Below, piece by piece: positions 17,609 through 25,699 of a stretch of DNA of 64,000 nt. Origin of the DNA: a bacterium (GTDB taxonomy: Bacteria > Babelota > Babeliae > Babelales > Vermiphilaceae). The first letter of the stretch is position 1, and every line of letters begins with the position of its first letter. The position numbers were made by a program, and so were the translations under genes. The stretch is from positions 1-64,000 of the forward strand of contig JAJYDS010000003.1 in the NCBI GenBank assembly GCA_021777215.1. The letters run 5' to 3'. Under the pieces are notes generated by a model that was given only the letters and a program-made list of their open reading frames with translations, had not been told where the DNA came from and ran no database searches.

Positions 17609-18011
17609 CGGTTTTACCCTTATAGAAACCTTATTTGCGTTGGCTTTATTTGCGCTGAGTATGGTACCGATTATTATGTTGCAGTCGCGCATGCTTTTTA
17701 CGGTGGCCACTTATTCGGAACGCATGCATCGCAGCATTGTTATGAAAAATTTTGTTTTTCAGGCGCGCCGTGAATTTCTTAAAAAAGAAGATGCAAAGCA
17801 GTTTTCCCTTGAGAAAAAAATTGAAAATCCTGACACTGTTTTGCGTTATAAAGTTAATCCTGCGTCGGACAAGTCGATGCTTAAGCGAGTAGCAGCACTC
17901 TACAGTGAACGAGTGACGGCTGAATGGCAAGAGGATGGCCGCGCACAGCAAGAGACATTGACTGCTCTCTTTTTCAAGCCCCCACAAGCCAAAGAGAAGG
18001 GCTCGCGATGA
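17586..18011 (+). CDS. minor pseudopilin (GspI-like)
   Basis: The 141-residue prepilin has leader MIVYKNHSG and motif FTLIETLFALALFALSMVPI with Glu at +5. Size and the third place after gspF-G-H fit GspI, part of the tip complex with J and K. The start lies inside the previous gene, and the stop shares ATGA with the next, so the series is coupled. Confidence 0.78.
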   Translation: MIVYKNHSGFTLIETLFALALFALSMVPIIMLQSRMLFTVATYSERMHRSIVMKNFVFQARREFLKKEDAKQFSLEKKIENPDTVLRYKVNPASDKSMLKRVAALYSERVTAEWQEDGRAQQETLTALFFKPPQAKEKGSR

Positions 18012-19390
18012 TTTTCTTTTTTTGCTTAAAGCTTTTGTTTTCGTCTTGTTTTTTTCGAATTGGGCGGCAGGGAGCCAGTGATAAGCCTTACGGCTTTGTT
18101 CTTCTTGAGCTTCTTGTTTCAATACTTATTTCCGGTTTTATTACGATTGGGCTCTTTACGAGTTTTGCGCAGCTGCGTAAAGCTATGAGTGCTGCCGATA
18201 CTATTGCATCGGTGCATCAGCGGGCGATACTGGTCTATCAGCAATTTGATCGAGATCTGAGCGGCGCGTTCAAGCCGACAACTGCAAAAAAAGAAACAGA
18301 AAAAGAAAAAGTGCAGCCGGGACAAAAACCAGCAAAACAAGAACAAGATGCGCAGAAAAAAGAGAAGCCACTTACCCATATTTTCTATGGCGTGAATAAA
18401 GATGTTCAGTTTGAAGTGCTTACCTGTATTACCGCCAATCCATTGAATATCTATTGGAGCGGCGATCGTGCGGGCTTTGCAAAACCGCGTATGGCCCGAG
18501 TTGTCTATCGCTTGCTAAAAGAAAAAGATGAGCCTGCCTCTTATCGCCTGATGCGTCAAGAAGCATATAATCCACTTGATTTTGCGGCGTTTGCTTCCGA
18601 TGCAACACAGCCAGTGCGCCAGCTTGAGTTAATAACGGGCATAAAATCATGCTCAGTGAGTTACACGGCAGCCGTTGAAAAAAAGAGTGACGAGAGTGCA
18701 AAGAGAGAGACTAAAAAGAAAAAGAAAAAAGAATACGAGTACAAAGAATCAAAAGAATGGAAATTGTCTGATAAAGAGTCAGAAAAAAAATCTGACGAAA
18801 AAGATTCGGAGAAAAAAGAAAAGCCTAAAGAACTTCCTGATTTTGTTACTATGAAATTGGTTTTGTGGGACGATGTAAAAGCTCGCGAATTTTCCTTTGA
18901 GTTTACTTGGGCTGTTGGTCGGGCGTGCTTTGGTGATTTTGAGGCTGATACCGATGAGCAAGAGCGGGTAAAAAAGAAAGACGAACAAATGCCGCAAAGT
19001 CGCGAAGAAGCGAAGAAACATTTTGGCGAAACGATGCGCAAAATACAAGCCTTGCAAGAAAAAGAGGCTGCTCTGATGAGAAATCCGGGTATGCGTGCTT
19101 CGATGATGGCGCGCAGCGGTGCGCCGCGTCAAGTGCAGAGAGTATCTGGCCAACCGACGGGATTTCCCGGAATAGTGAGGGTATCAGATGGGGTACCTTC
19201 GAATAATCGCTCAATGCGTGTCTCACAGGAGTCGAGTGCGGGCGAACCTGCTGTGTCTGCCAATAGCGGCAATCCGGCGCCCGAGTATGATATGTCCTGG
19301 GTGCAAGATATGCCACCAGAATTTCAAGAACAGCTGTATGCGCATTATGATGATATGCTTGCGGCGCCAATGGATGTAAGAGGGATGTAA
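18008..19390 (+). CDS. minor pseudopilin (GspJ-like) with long Lys/Glu-rich insertions
   Basis: The 460-residue product has an extended leader and the prepilin motif GFVLLELLVSILISGFITIGLF. The start ATG overlaps the preceding stop (ATGA). The order in the operon and the phrase FDRDLSGAF fit GspJ. The protein is about twice the usual size. Charged low-complexity blocks are inserted at about residues 93-120 and 222-280 (runs of Lys and Glu), and the C-terminal 150 residues are Met/Pro/Arg-rich with no GspJ counterpart. The reading frame is intact throughout, so the insertions are real rather than a frameshift. Confidence 0.75.
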   Translation: MIFFFCLKLLFSSCFFRIGRQGASDKPYGFVLLELLVSILISGFITIGLFTSFAQLRKAMSAADTIASVHQRAILVYQQFDRDLSGAFKPTTAKKETEKEKVQPGQKPAKQEQDAQKKEKPLTHIFYGVNKDVQFEVLTCITANPLNIYWSGDRAGFAKPRMARVVYRLLKEKDEPASYRLMRQEAYNPLDFAAFASDATQPVRQLELITGIKSCSVSYTAAVEKKSDESAKRETKKKKKKEYEYKESKEWKLSDKESEKKSDEKDSEKKEKPKELPDFVTMKLVLWDDVKAREFSFEFTWAVGRACFGDFEADTDEQERVKKKDEQMPQSREEAKKHFGETMRKIQALQEKEAALMRNPGMRASMMARSGAPRQVQRVSGQPTGFPGIVRVSDGVPSNNRSMRVSQESSAGEPAVSANSGNPAPEYDMSWVQDMPPEFQEQLYAHYDDMLAAPMDVRGM

Positions 19391-20472
19391 TGCAGATGAA
19401 TGCGGTTAAAAACCATGGCTTTATCCTTATTTTTACCCTGCTTTTTATCTCTCTTTCGGTGGGGATGGTTACCTATCTTTTTGTAAAAGGGCAGGTGTAC
19501 GCTCCTTTCATGCGTGCCATGATTGATCGGGAAAAAGCACGTTCTTTAGCGTTAAGTGGGGCGCAGGTGGCGCTGAGTCAGCTGACTTATTTTCCCGCAA
19601 CAGAAAAAAAGCAGGAGAACAGAGCAAAAACTGATACAAGCAACGCTCCCCTTAAGCGGCTTCTTGAGCGGGTGATGCCCAACTTAAATCGTTGGCAACA
19701 ATTTAAGTTGACGCAAGACGCTGATGGTATCGATGCTCAGCTTCGTATCTGTGTTGCAGCAGAATGTGGCAAAATAAATATTAATCAGCTGTATGATTTT
19801 AAAAAGCATGCGTTTAAAGGTGAAGGCAATCCAAAAGAAGATATGAAAAAAGTGATGCAAGAAGTCTGTGCACTTTTGCAGAAAACAACGGGACAGACAG
19901 AACTGTTTGCCGCGCTTGAATCTTTTTTGAAAAAAAGGTCGTATAAGCTCAATGATGTAACTGAATTACTTACTGAAAAATCGTTTGCCCCTTTTAGACG
20001 AGCGCTTTTTTATGAGCCGCCAACAGCTTCTGATGCAAAGGGTAAAAGACCGTCTTTTTATTTGACCGATCTTTTTACCACCTGGTCACAAACATCTGCG
20101 ATTGATCCACTGCTTCTTTCCGACTCGGTGTGCGGACTTTTTGACTTTAAACGAGCACAGGCAGGTGATGAAGAAAATCGCAAAAGTGTTGTTCAGGACA
20201 TGCTAAAAAATGCGCCACTGCAAAACCCTACGGCAGAGCAAATTAAAAAGCTTATGACGCCACTGTATGGCAAAGACTTCACTACTTTGCCAAAAAGTAT
20301 ACACTCTATCTTACGTTTAGCGGGTGAACCCTTGGTGTTTTGTGTCTTATCATCGGCAACGGTGAACGAAGTGACACAGCGAGCGTATGCTATTATCGAG
20401 TGTGCCGATGCCCAAGAGAGTGAAGGAACCATTTCCTTTGCTGGTAAGATAAAAAAAGTCTATTGGCTTTGA
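19390..20472 (+). CDS. GspK-like minor pseudopilin
   Basis: The 360-residue product has the atypical GspK N-terminus (GFILIFTLLFISLSVGMVTYLF, with no Glu at +5) and a downstream ARSLALSGAQVALSQL stretch. CGKININQLYDF is the counterpart of the GspK phrase with GKiNlN. GspK caps the pseudopilus tip in type II systems. The start ATG overlaps the previous TAA by one base. Confidence 0.78.
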   Translation: MQMNAVKNHGFILIFTLLFISLSVGMVTYLFVKGQVYAPFMRAMIDREKARSLALSGAQVALSQLTYFPATEKKQENRAKTDTSNAPLKRLLERVMPNLNRWQQFKLTQDADGIDAQLRICVAAECGKININQLYDFKKHAFKGEGNPKEDMKKVMQEVCALLQKTTGQTELFAALESFLKKRSYKLNDVTELLTEKSFAPFRRALFYEPPTASDAKGKRPSFYLTDLFTTWSQTSAIDPLLLSDSVCGLFDFKRAQAGDEENRKSVVQDMLKNAPLQNPTAEQIKKLMTPLYGKDFTTLPKSIHSILRLAGEPLVFCVLSSATVNEVTQRAYAIIECADAQESEGTISFAGKIKKVYWL

Positions 20473-20490
20473 TTTCAAAAAGGAACTTAC

Positions 20491-22131
20491 TTGCACGTTA
20501 CGGTAGAGACGCGCGTGGGCATATTTGTATTGACCGCGCTAGCCATCTTAGTTTATTTGGGTCTTCAAGTTGGCGCCTTTCGCTTTGATGCGACAAGCTA
20601 TACTCCTTATATCGTGCAATGCCCGGACAGCAATGGTTTATCAAAAAAAGCAGAGGTAAAAATAGCGGGCGTAAAAGTCGGATGGATAAAAGAGATACAG
20701 CTTGCTGATGGGCCACAAGCCAATGTTACGGTTATGGTCTTAAAAAAATATACCCTCTATCGTAATGCTCGCGCGGTGGTTCGTTCACAGAGTCTGCTTG
20801 GCGGAAAATATCTTGAGATTGTGCCTGGTGATCCAGGTCAAGAAGCGCTTGCTTCAGGTGCCGTGTTGTCTCCTGGTGGCGCGCCAGCACCAACGATAGA
20901 TGATCTGCTCAAAAAATTTAATGCGATTGCCGACAATGTTGAGCGGGTGACTGCTTCATTCTGCACGGTTTTTGGCGATGCTCAAGGTGCTGAGCAAGGT
21001 AAAAAAACATTTGATAATTTGAGTGCAACGGCCGATCGTCTCGCTTCTTTTTCTTCTACTCTTGAGCGTGTTTTTGGACGTAATGAGGAACAATTGGATC
21101 GATTTTTACATATAGGTTCTGATGTAAATCGACTGGCCGACAGATTGGATAATGACATCTTTCCTTCATTCAAAGAAAGTATTGCTCGAATTTCCGATGT
21201 TTTTGATCGCGATTTTTGTCGCATTGCAACGCGGCTTGAATCGACGACCGATGCGCTTGAACAAGCCTGTATTCAAGCGCGTGATGGCATAGGGCAAGCA
21301 TCATGTGTGGCTAAAAAAATTAATGATGGCAGCGGTCTTTTGGGTAAATTGGTTAATGATGACGGGCCGTATCGCGACTTGCAATATGCTACGCAGGGCT
21401 TGCGTAATTATTTTGCCAAAATGGATCGCATGCAATTTGTATTTGATGCGCACGTAGAGTCAATGCATAGACCCGCAGAGAACTATAATCATTCAGACGC
21501 CAAAGGTTATTTTGACGTGCGCTTGCACCCCAATGAGGATCATTTTTATCAGCTCCAGCTAGTGAGCTCCGAGCGTGGCTATCGTACACGGCATGATGTG
21601 TATAAGCACTATGTCGATGATCAAAACAGACCTATTGATACCAGTTGTATGAAATTAGATGATGTAGATAAATTGCGTTTTATCTACAACGAAAAACTCG
21701 ATGTCTATAACCGTAATACGCTTAAACTTGGTTTCCAGTTTGGTAAAGTTTTTAAAAATGTTGCATTGCGATTCGGACTGTTTGAAGGGGCTGCCGGCTT
21801 GGCGCTTGATGTTGATATGCCGGTACGTACGGAGAATTTTCGTTGGCTTACGAGTTTGGAAGCCTTTGATTTTTCCGGCTGGAATCGTCAAGAAGATCGT
21901 CGTCCGCATTTGAAGTGGTTAAACCGTATGTATCTTATGCGTAATATTTATCTCACCTTTGGTGCCGATGATTTTGCAAGTAAGAAAAATGCAAACGTCT
22001 TTTTTGGCGCGGGTATTCGCTTTGGTGATGATGACGCTAAGATGTTGCTTGGTGGCATGGGCGGTGCGGGTTCACTGGCAACTGGTGGTAGGATCGGTAT
22101 TCGTACTGGTACTTCGACGGTTATTCGCTAA
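20491..22131 (+). CDS. MCE/MlaD-family lipid-transport protein with C-terminal beta-rich domain
   Basis: The start is a TTG at 20491 with AAAGGA 7-8 bases upstream; no ATG fits. The product has 546 residues. Residues 1-25 form a membrane anchor. Residues 37-115 are an MlaD domain (DSNGLSKKAEVKIAGVKVGWIKEI and LLGGKYLEI), which in other bacteria carries lipids between inner and outer membranes. A helical region to about 310 follows. The last 230 residues are rich in alternating beta-type phrases (FGLFEGAAGLALDVD, NIYLTFGADDF, FFGAGIRFGDDDAK), a layout also known from MCE proteins of other phyla. It follows the pseudopilin operon by 18 bases. The partner permease and ATPase are not nearby. Its end overlaps the convergent ankyrin gene by 60 bases. 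Confidence 0.85.
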   Translation: MHVTVETRVGIFVLTALAILVYLGLQVGAFRFDATSYTPYIVQCPDSNGLSKKAEVKIAGVKVGWIKEIQLADGPQANVTVMVLKKYTLYRNARAVVRSQSLLGGKYLEIVPGDPGQEALASGAVLSPGGAPAPTIDDLLKKFNAIADNVERVTASFCTVFGDAQGAEQGKKTFDNLSATADRLASFSSTLERVFGRNEEQLDRFLHIGSDVNRLADRLDNDIFPSFKESIARISDVFDRDFCRIATRLESTTDALEQACIQARDGIGQASCVAKKINDGSGLLGKLVNDDGPYRDLQYATQGLRNYFAKMDRMQFVFDAHVESMHRPAENYNHSDAKGYFDVRLHPNEDHFYQLQLVSSERGYRTRHDVYKHYVDDQNRPIDTSCMKLDDVDKLRFIYNEKLDVYNRNTLKLGFQFGKVFKNVALRFGLFEGAAGLALDVDMPVRTENFRWLTSLEAFDFSGWNRQEDRRPHLKWLNRMYLMRNIYLTFGADDFASKKNANVFFGAGIRFGDDDAKMLLGGMGGAGSLATGGRIGIRTGTSTVIR

Positions 22132-23508
22132 GTGTCTCCCTGTGGTGCTGTTTTTGCATGGCGTTGTTGCGGGTGCGGCTTTTTTAGGACCTACACGCAA
22201 CTGCTTTTCTCTACCGGCTATGAGTGCGTTAAAAGCATCATCTTGCTTATTGCTCGTCGTCCAATCAAGTGCCGTTAATTGCCATGGACAATCTTTAATG
22301 TAGGGATCTGCTCCTGCCGTCATGAGTGCATTAATAATAATGACGGTTGTGGCTTCATCGTGATAACGTCCACCTTTTTGAGTTGCACCTTCAGTCATGC
22401 GTAGTGCCCATTGTATCGCCGTTCTTCCTTTGCCGCCTCTATCTGATGCTAAGTCTATTTCATTTTTTGCTTGAGCATTTACCTGCGCGCCTTTTTGCAG
22501 TAACAGTTTTACTATCGTTGGATAACCGTATTGCGCGGCTCTGATAAGTGGTGTTCTGCCTTCATTATCAGGCGCTTCAAGATCAGCCCCTTGGTTGATA
22601 GCTCTTATTGCTAGATCGGGAAAATTGTGAGATAAAGAAAAAGAGAGTGCCATGTTTGTTTTCGGATGTCGTGCGTTCAAATAATTTTCGATTTCATTGC
22701 GCCATTCTTCTTCGCTTTTTTCATTGTCATAAGTCCTTTTTGATTGTTTGTGTACTAGTGGTGTGTATGTATTTCTGCGTTGGTTTATAAAGTGTTGTCG
22801 GCCTCTTTTAAATGCATCTTTTAGGTGGGGCCAGGTATTATTAAGAATTGCATGATCGATCGCATTAAGCCCTTGCGAGTCAGTTGCATATGGATCATTG
22901 CCAGCGACAAGAAGTTGTTCAAACGCCAATGCATTGCCTAGTTTTGCTGCTTGGATGAGCGTGGTTGATTGTATTGAAGGGGTGGGCTGCGATGCGCTTT
23001 GTGCCGGTAGTTCTACAGGAGGATTTTCTAAAAACTTTTTCGTAGCTTTCAGATCTGACAGCTCGCTGTGTAGAGTGCCTAATTGAATTGGTGCTCCCAC
23101 AACATCAAGAGCTGTTTTTCCCTGATTGTTTTTTGTGTGTATGTCAGCGCCTGCTTGGACCAGAGTGCGTACTATAGTTATATAACCCCGTTTGGCTGCT
23201 TTATGAAGGGCTGTTTCTCCGACTCTATCTTTTGCGTCAATTGGGCAACCAATATTAATGAGAGTATCGACCCAGTTTTCAGAGCCTGCTATGGTTGCTA
23301 AATGTAAGAGTGTTAATTTTTCTTTGGCTGTGGTAGCAGATGGGTTTATGTTTTGTTCGCGAAGAGTTTGTTTTATGGATGCATAAGTTGTGTCTGGCGT
23401 ATCACGAAAGTAATTTAGCCAGGAAATAAGATCAAGAGTTTGCATGCTTTCAGCGCATGACGGCACGAGAGCTAAGCCTAAAAGAAGGTGTTTGTTGATC
23501 AGGGTCAT
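22072..23508 (-). CDS. exported ankyrin-repeat protein
   Basis: The 478-residue product has a signal-like N-terminus (LLLGLALVPSCAES, then MQTL). At least five or six ankyrin repeats are visible, for example GETALHKAAKRGYITIVRTLVQAGADI, GLNAIDHAI and GRTPLIRAAQYGYPTIVKLLLQKGAQV, in two blocks (about 60-215 and 275-420). A basic Lys/Arg segment separates the blocks. Ankyrin repeats bind proteins and are common in secreted factors of host-associated bacteria. The start shares ATGA with the preceding gene. The last 60 bases overlap the MCE gene tail-to-tail. Confidence 0.82.
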   Translation of the reverse strand: MTLINKHLLLGLALVPSCAESMQTLDLISWLNYFRDTPDTTYASIKQTLREQNINPSATTAKEKLTLLHLATIAGSENWVDTLINIGCPIDAKDRVGETALHKAAKRGYITIVRTLVQAGADIHTKNNQGKTALDVVGAPIQLGTLHSELSDLKATKKFLENPPVELPAQSASQPTPSIQSTTLIQAAKLGNALAFEQLLVAGNDPYATDSQGLNAIDHAILNNTWPHLKDAFKRGRQHFINQRRNTYTPLVHKQSKRTYDNEKSEEEWRNEIENYLNARHPKTNMALSFSLSHNFPDLAIRAINQGADLEAPDNEGRTPLIRAAQYGYPTIVKLLLQKGAQVNAQAKNEIDLASDRGGKGRTAIQWALRMTEGATQKGGRYHDEATTVIIINALMTAGADPYIKDCPWQLTALDWTTSNKQDDAFNALIAGREKQLRVGPKKAAPATTPCKNSTTGRHLANNRRSTSTNTDPTTSCQ

Positions 23509-24326
23509 ATTTCCTCCATAACGTCTGGACGCATACTTTTTAATTGGGTGAGTAGCGAAGATTTATTGTGTTCTAATTTATATTCCGCCGCCCAGGATAG
23601 AAACAGATTCTTAACTAATGCCAGTCGCGCCATACGTTCTCTGGTTGAGCTAAAACGTTGTAGGTCAAAGGGCACTATATATAATGCGCGTGTTTTGGTG
23701 AGCCAGATGTTCATTTTATCGTAGTGTTTGAGTGTTTGCAGCTCGATATCTACATCATGAAGAAAGTGAATAAGGGGAAGCATAAATTCCGTTGGTTTAT
23801 CAGGCGGTGTGTAGCGTTTTTGAATTTCTATAAGAAGTTCGCGAGTCAGCGCTTCTTGCGGCATTTCATGGAGTGTTGTCAGCGGTGTGGCGCGTTTCCA
23901 TGAAGACCAGAGATTTGCCTTTGAAAGATATTGAGCACCTCTGATAGTTTCGGCGCAGAGCCAGGTATATGAACCGATAACGGTGCCGGCAAGCAGGGGT
24001 ATCTTGTAGTGTTGTAAAAATGTTTTTGATTGTCCCTGTGCGTTAGCTAGCTCTTTTTGGAGAGCCGCCGGTGAGAGCATTGTCCAGACGGCGCTGCAAT
24101 AGTGAGAGATAGTTTGGCTAATTGTTTGGCTTACCGAGGTCGTTTGTGCTTGCGTGCTGGTTTGTGTTTGTGTGTTTGCTTGGGTGTTGTTTATTGGATT
24201 GTTGATTACGGGATTGCAGTTGACCTCGATATTAATTTTTTGATCACTGGTGGCTGAGCTTTTTATACTGGCAAGAGCGAATGATATGTTTAGGCTACAT
24301 AAAAAGCAATAGACTGTTTTTTTCAT
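23505..24326 (-). CDS. exported or membrane protein of unknown function
   Basis: The 273-residue product has a signal peptide ending FALA and then a Thr/Gln/Asn/Ser-rich low-complexity stretch (about 25-75). A possible membrane helix follows near residues 110-130 (YKIPLLAGTVIGSYTWLCAET), and then a helical C-terminus. It is translated just before the ankyrin gene (4-base ATGA overlap), so the two products are probably needed together; this one could be the membrane anchor or chaperone of the ankyrin protein. No family is recognised. Confidence 0.6.
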   Translation of the reverse strand: MKKTVYCFLCSLNISFALASIKSSATSDQKINIEVNCNPVINNPINNTQANTQTQTSTQAQTTSVSQTISQTISHYCSAVWTMLSPAALQKELANAQGQSKTFLQHYKIPLLAGTVIGSYTWLCAETIRGAQYLSKANLWSSWKRATPLTTLHEMPQEALTRELLIEIQKRYTPPDKPTEFMLPLIHFLHDVDIELQTLKHYDKMNIWLTKTRALYIVPFDLQRFSSTRERMARLALVKNLFLSWAAEYKLEHNKSSLLTQLKSMRPDVMEEI

Positions 24327-24508
24327 AACAACCCTTTAAAAAAATTACGGCTACTTTTTTATCCACAGGTTTTGTTGCGCTGTTTTTTAGCTTCGCATAC
24401 TCACTGGTCTGATGCAATACTCTGCGAGTAAGGGAGTCGGCAAGACTCTTTTTTTAGTACTCTTTCGTTTGCTACGCTGATGAACGAACAAACTAAAAAG
24501 GAGAGAGT

Positions 24509-25090
24509 ATGTCAGACAGAGTTGCTGATTTTCCTATACTGGATGTGTTACTTAATCGATGGTCGCCTCGTGCTATGTCAGGAGAATCTATTACCGAGCA
24601 AGAATTATTTTCGCTTTTTGAAGCAGCGCGCTGGGCGCCCTCATCATATAATAGTCAACCATGGCGCTTTATCTATGCACGGCGCGATACTTCTGCATGG
24701 AAACCCTTATTTGATTTATTGGTGCCCTTTAATCAATCGTGGACAAAAAACGCTGCTGTTTTGATCGTGGTGATTTCTCGTACAACATTTGAGCTTAACA
24801 ATAAACCTGCACGTACTCATTCATTTGATACCGGGGCGGCTCTGGAAAACTTAGCGGTGCAAGGCCATGCGCAGGGTTTGGTAGTTCATGGCATGGAAGG
24901 CTTTGATTATAATCGAGCCAAACTAACTCTGGGCATACCGGATGGCTACGCGGTGGAAGCTATGTTTGCCATAGGTAAGCCTGCGCCAAAAGAAATATTA
25001 CCTCCTGAATTGCAAAAGCGAGAAGAGCCGTCAGGGCGTAAAAAAGTAACTGAATTTGTGTGCGAAGGGCGCTTTACATGCAAGAGTTAG
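24509..25090 (+). CDS. nitroreductase-family flavoprotein
   Basis: The 193 residues match the FMN-binding nitroreductase fold: NRWSPRAMS at the N-terminus (usual form RRSxRxF), then ARWAPSSYNSQPWRFIY for FMN binding. A central AALENLAVQGHAQGLVVHGMEGF follows, and near the C-terminus AMFAIGKPAPKE. Such enzymes reduce quinones, flavins or nitro compounds with NAD(P)H. AAAAGGAG sits 6-7 bases before the ATG. A single gene with no pathway context. Confidence 0.88.
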   Translation: MSDRVADFPILDVLLNRWSPRAMSGESITEQELFSLFEAARWAPSSYNSQPWRFIYARRDTSAWKPLFDLLVPFNQSWTKNAAVLIVVISRTTFELNNKPARTHSFDTGAALENLAVQGHAQGLVVHGMEGFDYNRAKLTLGIPDGYAVEAMFAIGKPAPKEILPPELQKREEPSGRKKVTEFVCEGRFTCKS

Positions 25091-25172
25091 AGTAAGGACG
25101 TTTTTGTGAGGCTTGCTGGTTATGTCGAAAATACGCCTTGCTTGTTAAAAGAGGTTAAGAGAAAGGATAGCT

Positions 25173-25604
25173 ATGCTTTTTTTTTCAGATCTTAATCAAT
25201 GGTTATTGTCTGAGTGGATTTGGAGTATGACCTGGGGGATCTATCATGTACCATTGGCAACGCTTTGTATGATATTGTTATTTCATTTTTATATGAAGAT
25301 GCGTCTTTATAAGGCTTTTTGGGTGTCGTTAATGGCAAGTCTTTTTGCCATTGCGGTCTATAGTCTGTATGTACCTGGATTCTTGATTTATGTATTGGGT
25401 CTGGCAACAGATTGGGTTGCCGATCCCTTTCCTGCGGCTCTGTATTTAGGAATAATCTACGGTTTTTTACAAAGCTGTTTTTTTTGGTTACAAAGTATTT
25501 GGCTTCCTGTTGATATGCAGCGGGTGCTTATGGTCATATCGCTCAGTAATCTAATAGCCGCCCTCATAATTTTTAAACTCACTATTATAGCCTTATTGTT
25601 GTAG
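25173..25604 (+). CDS. small membrane protein, three to four helices
   Basis: The 143 residues are almost entirely hydrophobic with helices at roughly 20-40, 45-70, 80-107 and 118-143. No family motif was seen. GAAAGGA lies about 6 bases before the ATG. It follows the nitroreductase by 82 bases and may share its transcript. Confidence 0.65.
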   Translation: MLFFSDLNQWLLSEWIWSMTWGIYHVPLATLCMILLFHFYMKMRLYKAFWVSLMASLFAIAVYSLYVPGFLIYVLGLATDWVADPFPAALYLGIIYGFLQSCFFWLQSIWLPVDMQRVLMVISLSNLIAALIIFKLTIIALLL

Positions 25605-25628
25605 GTTGCTCTGTTGCAAGAAAACAAA

Positions 25629-25666
25629 CGGGTTTATCTTTCCCGAGTTAAGGAAAGATAAACCCG
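25629..25666. terminator. hairpin terminator between convergent genes
   Basis: A perfect 15-bp stem (25629-25643 with 25652-25666) has an 8-base loop. The T-rich side faces the minus strand, so it mainly closes the ligase gene. Confidence 0.7.
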
Positions 25667-25699
25667 CAAAATTTAGTACAGGGATTTTTTTCAAAACTA

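Noticed and set aside
18220-18900. Lys/Glu blocks in the GspJ-like gene as a frameshift
   Set aside because: The frame continues through both blocks and into the following sequence without loss; composition is low-complexity but in one frame.
22072-22131. 60-base overlap of the MCE and ankyrin genes as a sign of a wrong call
   Set aside because: Both frames are supported by domains; convergent tail overlaps are plausible in compact genomes.
24359-24367. TTATCCACA, a perfect DnaA box; another (reverse) at 45222-45230
   Set aside because: Single isolated boxes 21 kb apart, with no cluster, no AT-rich unwinding region and no dnaA or dnaN nearby. Not evidence of an origin.
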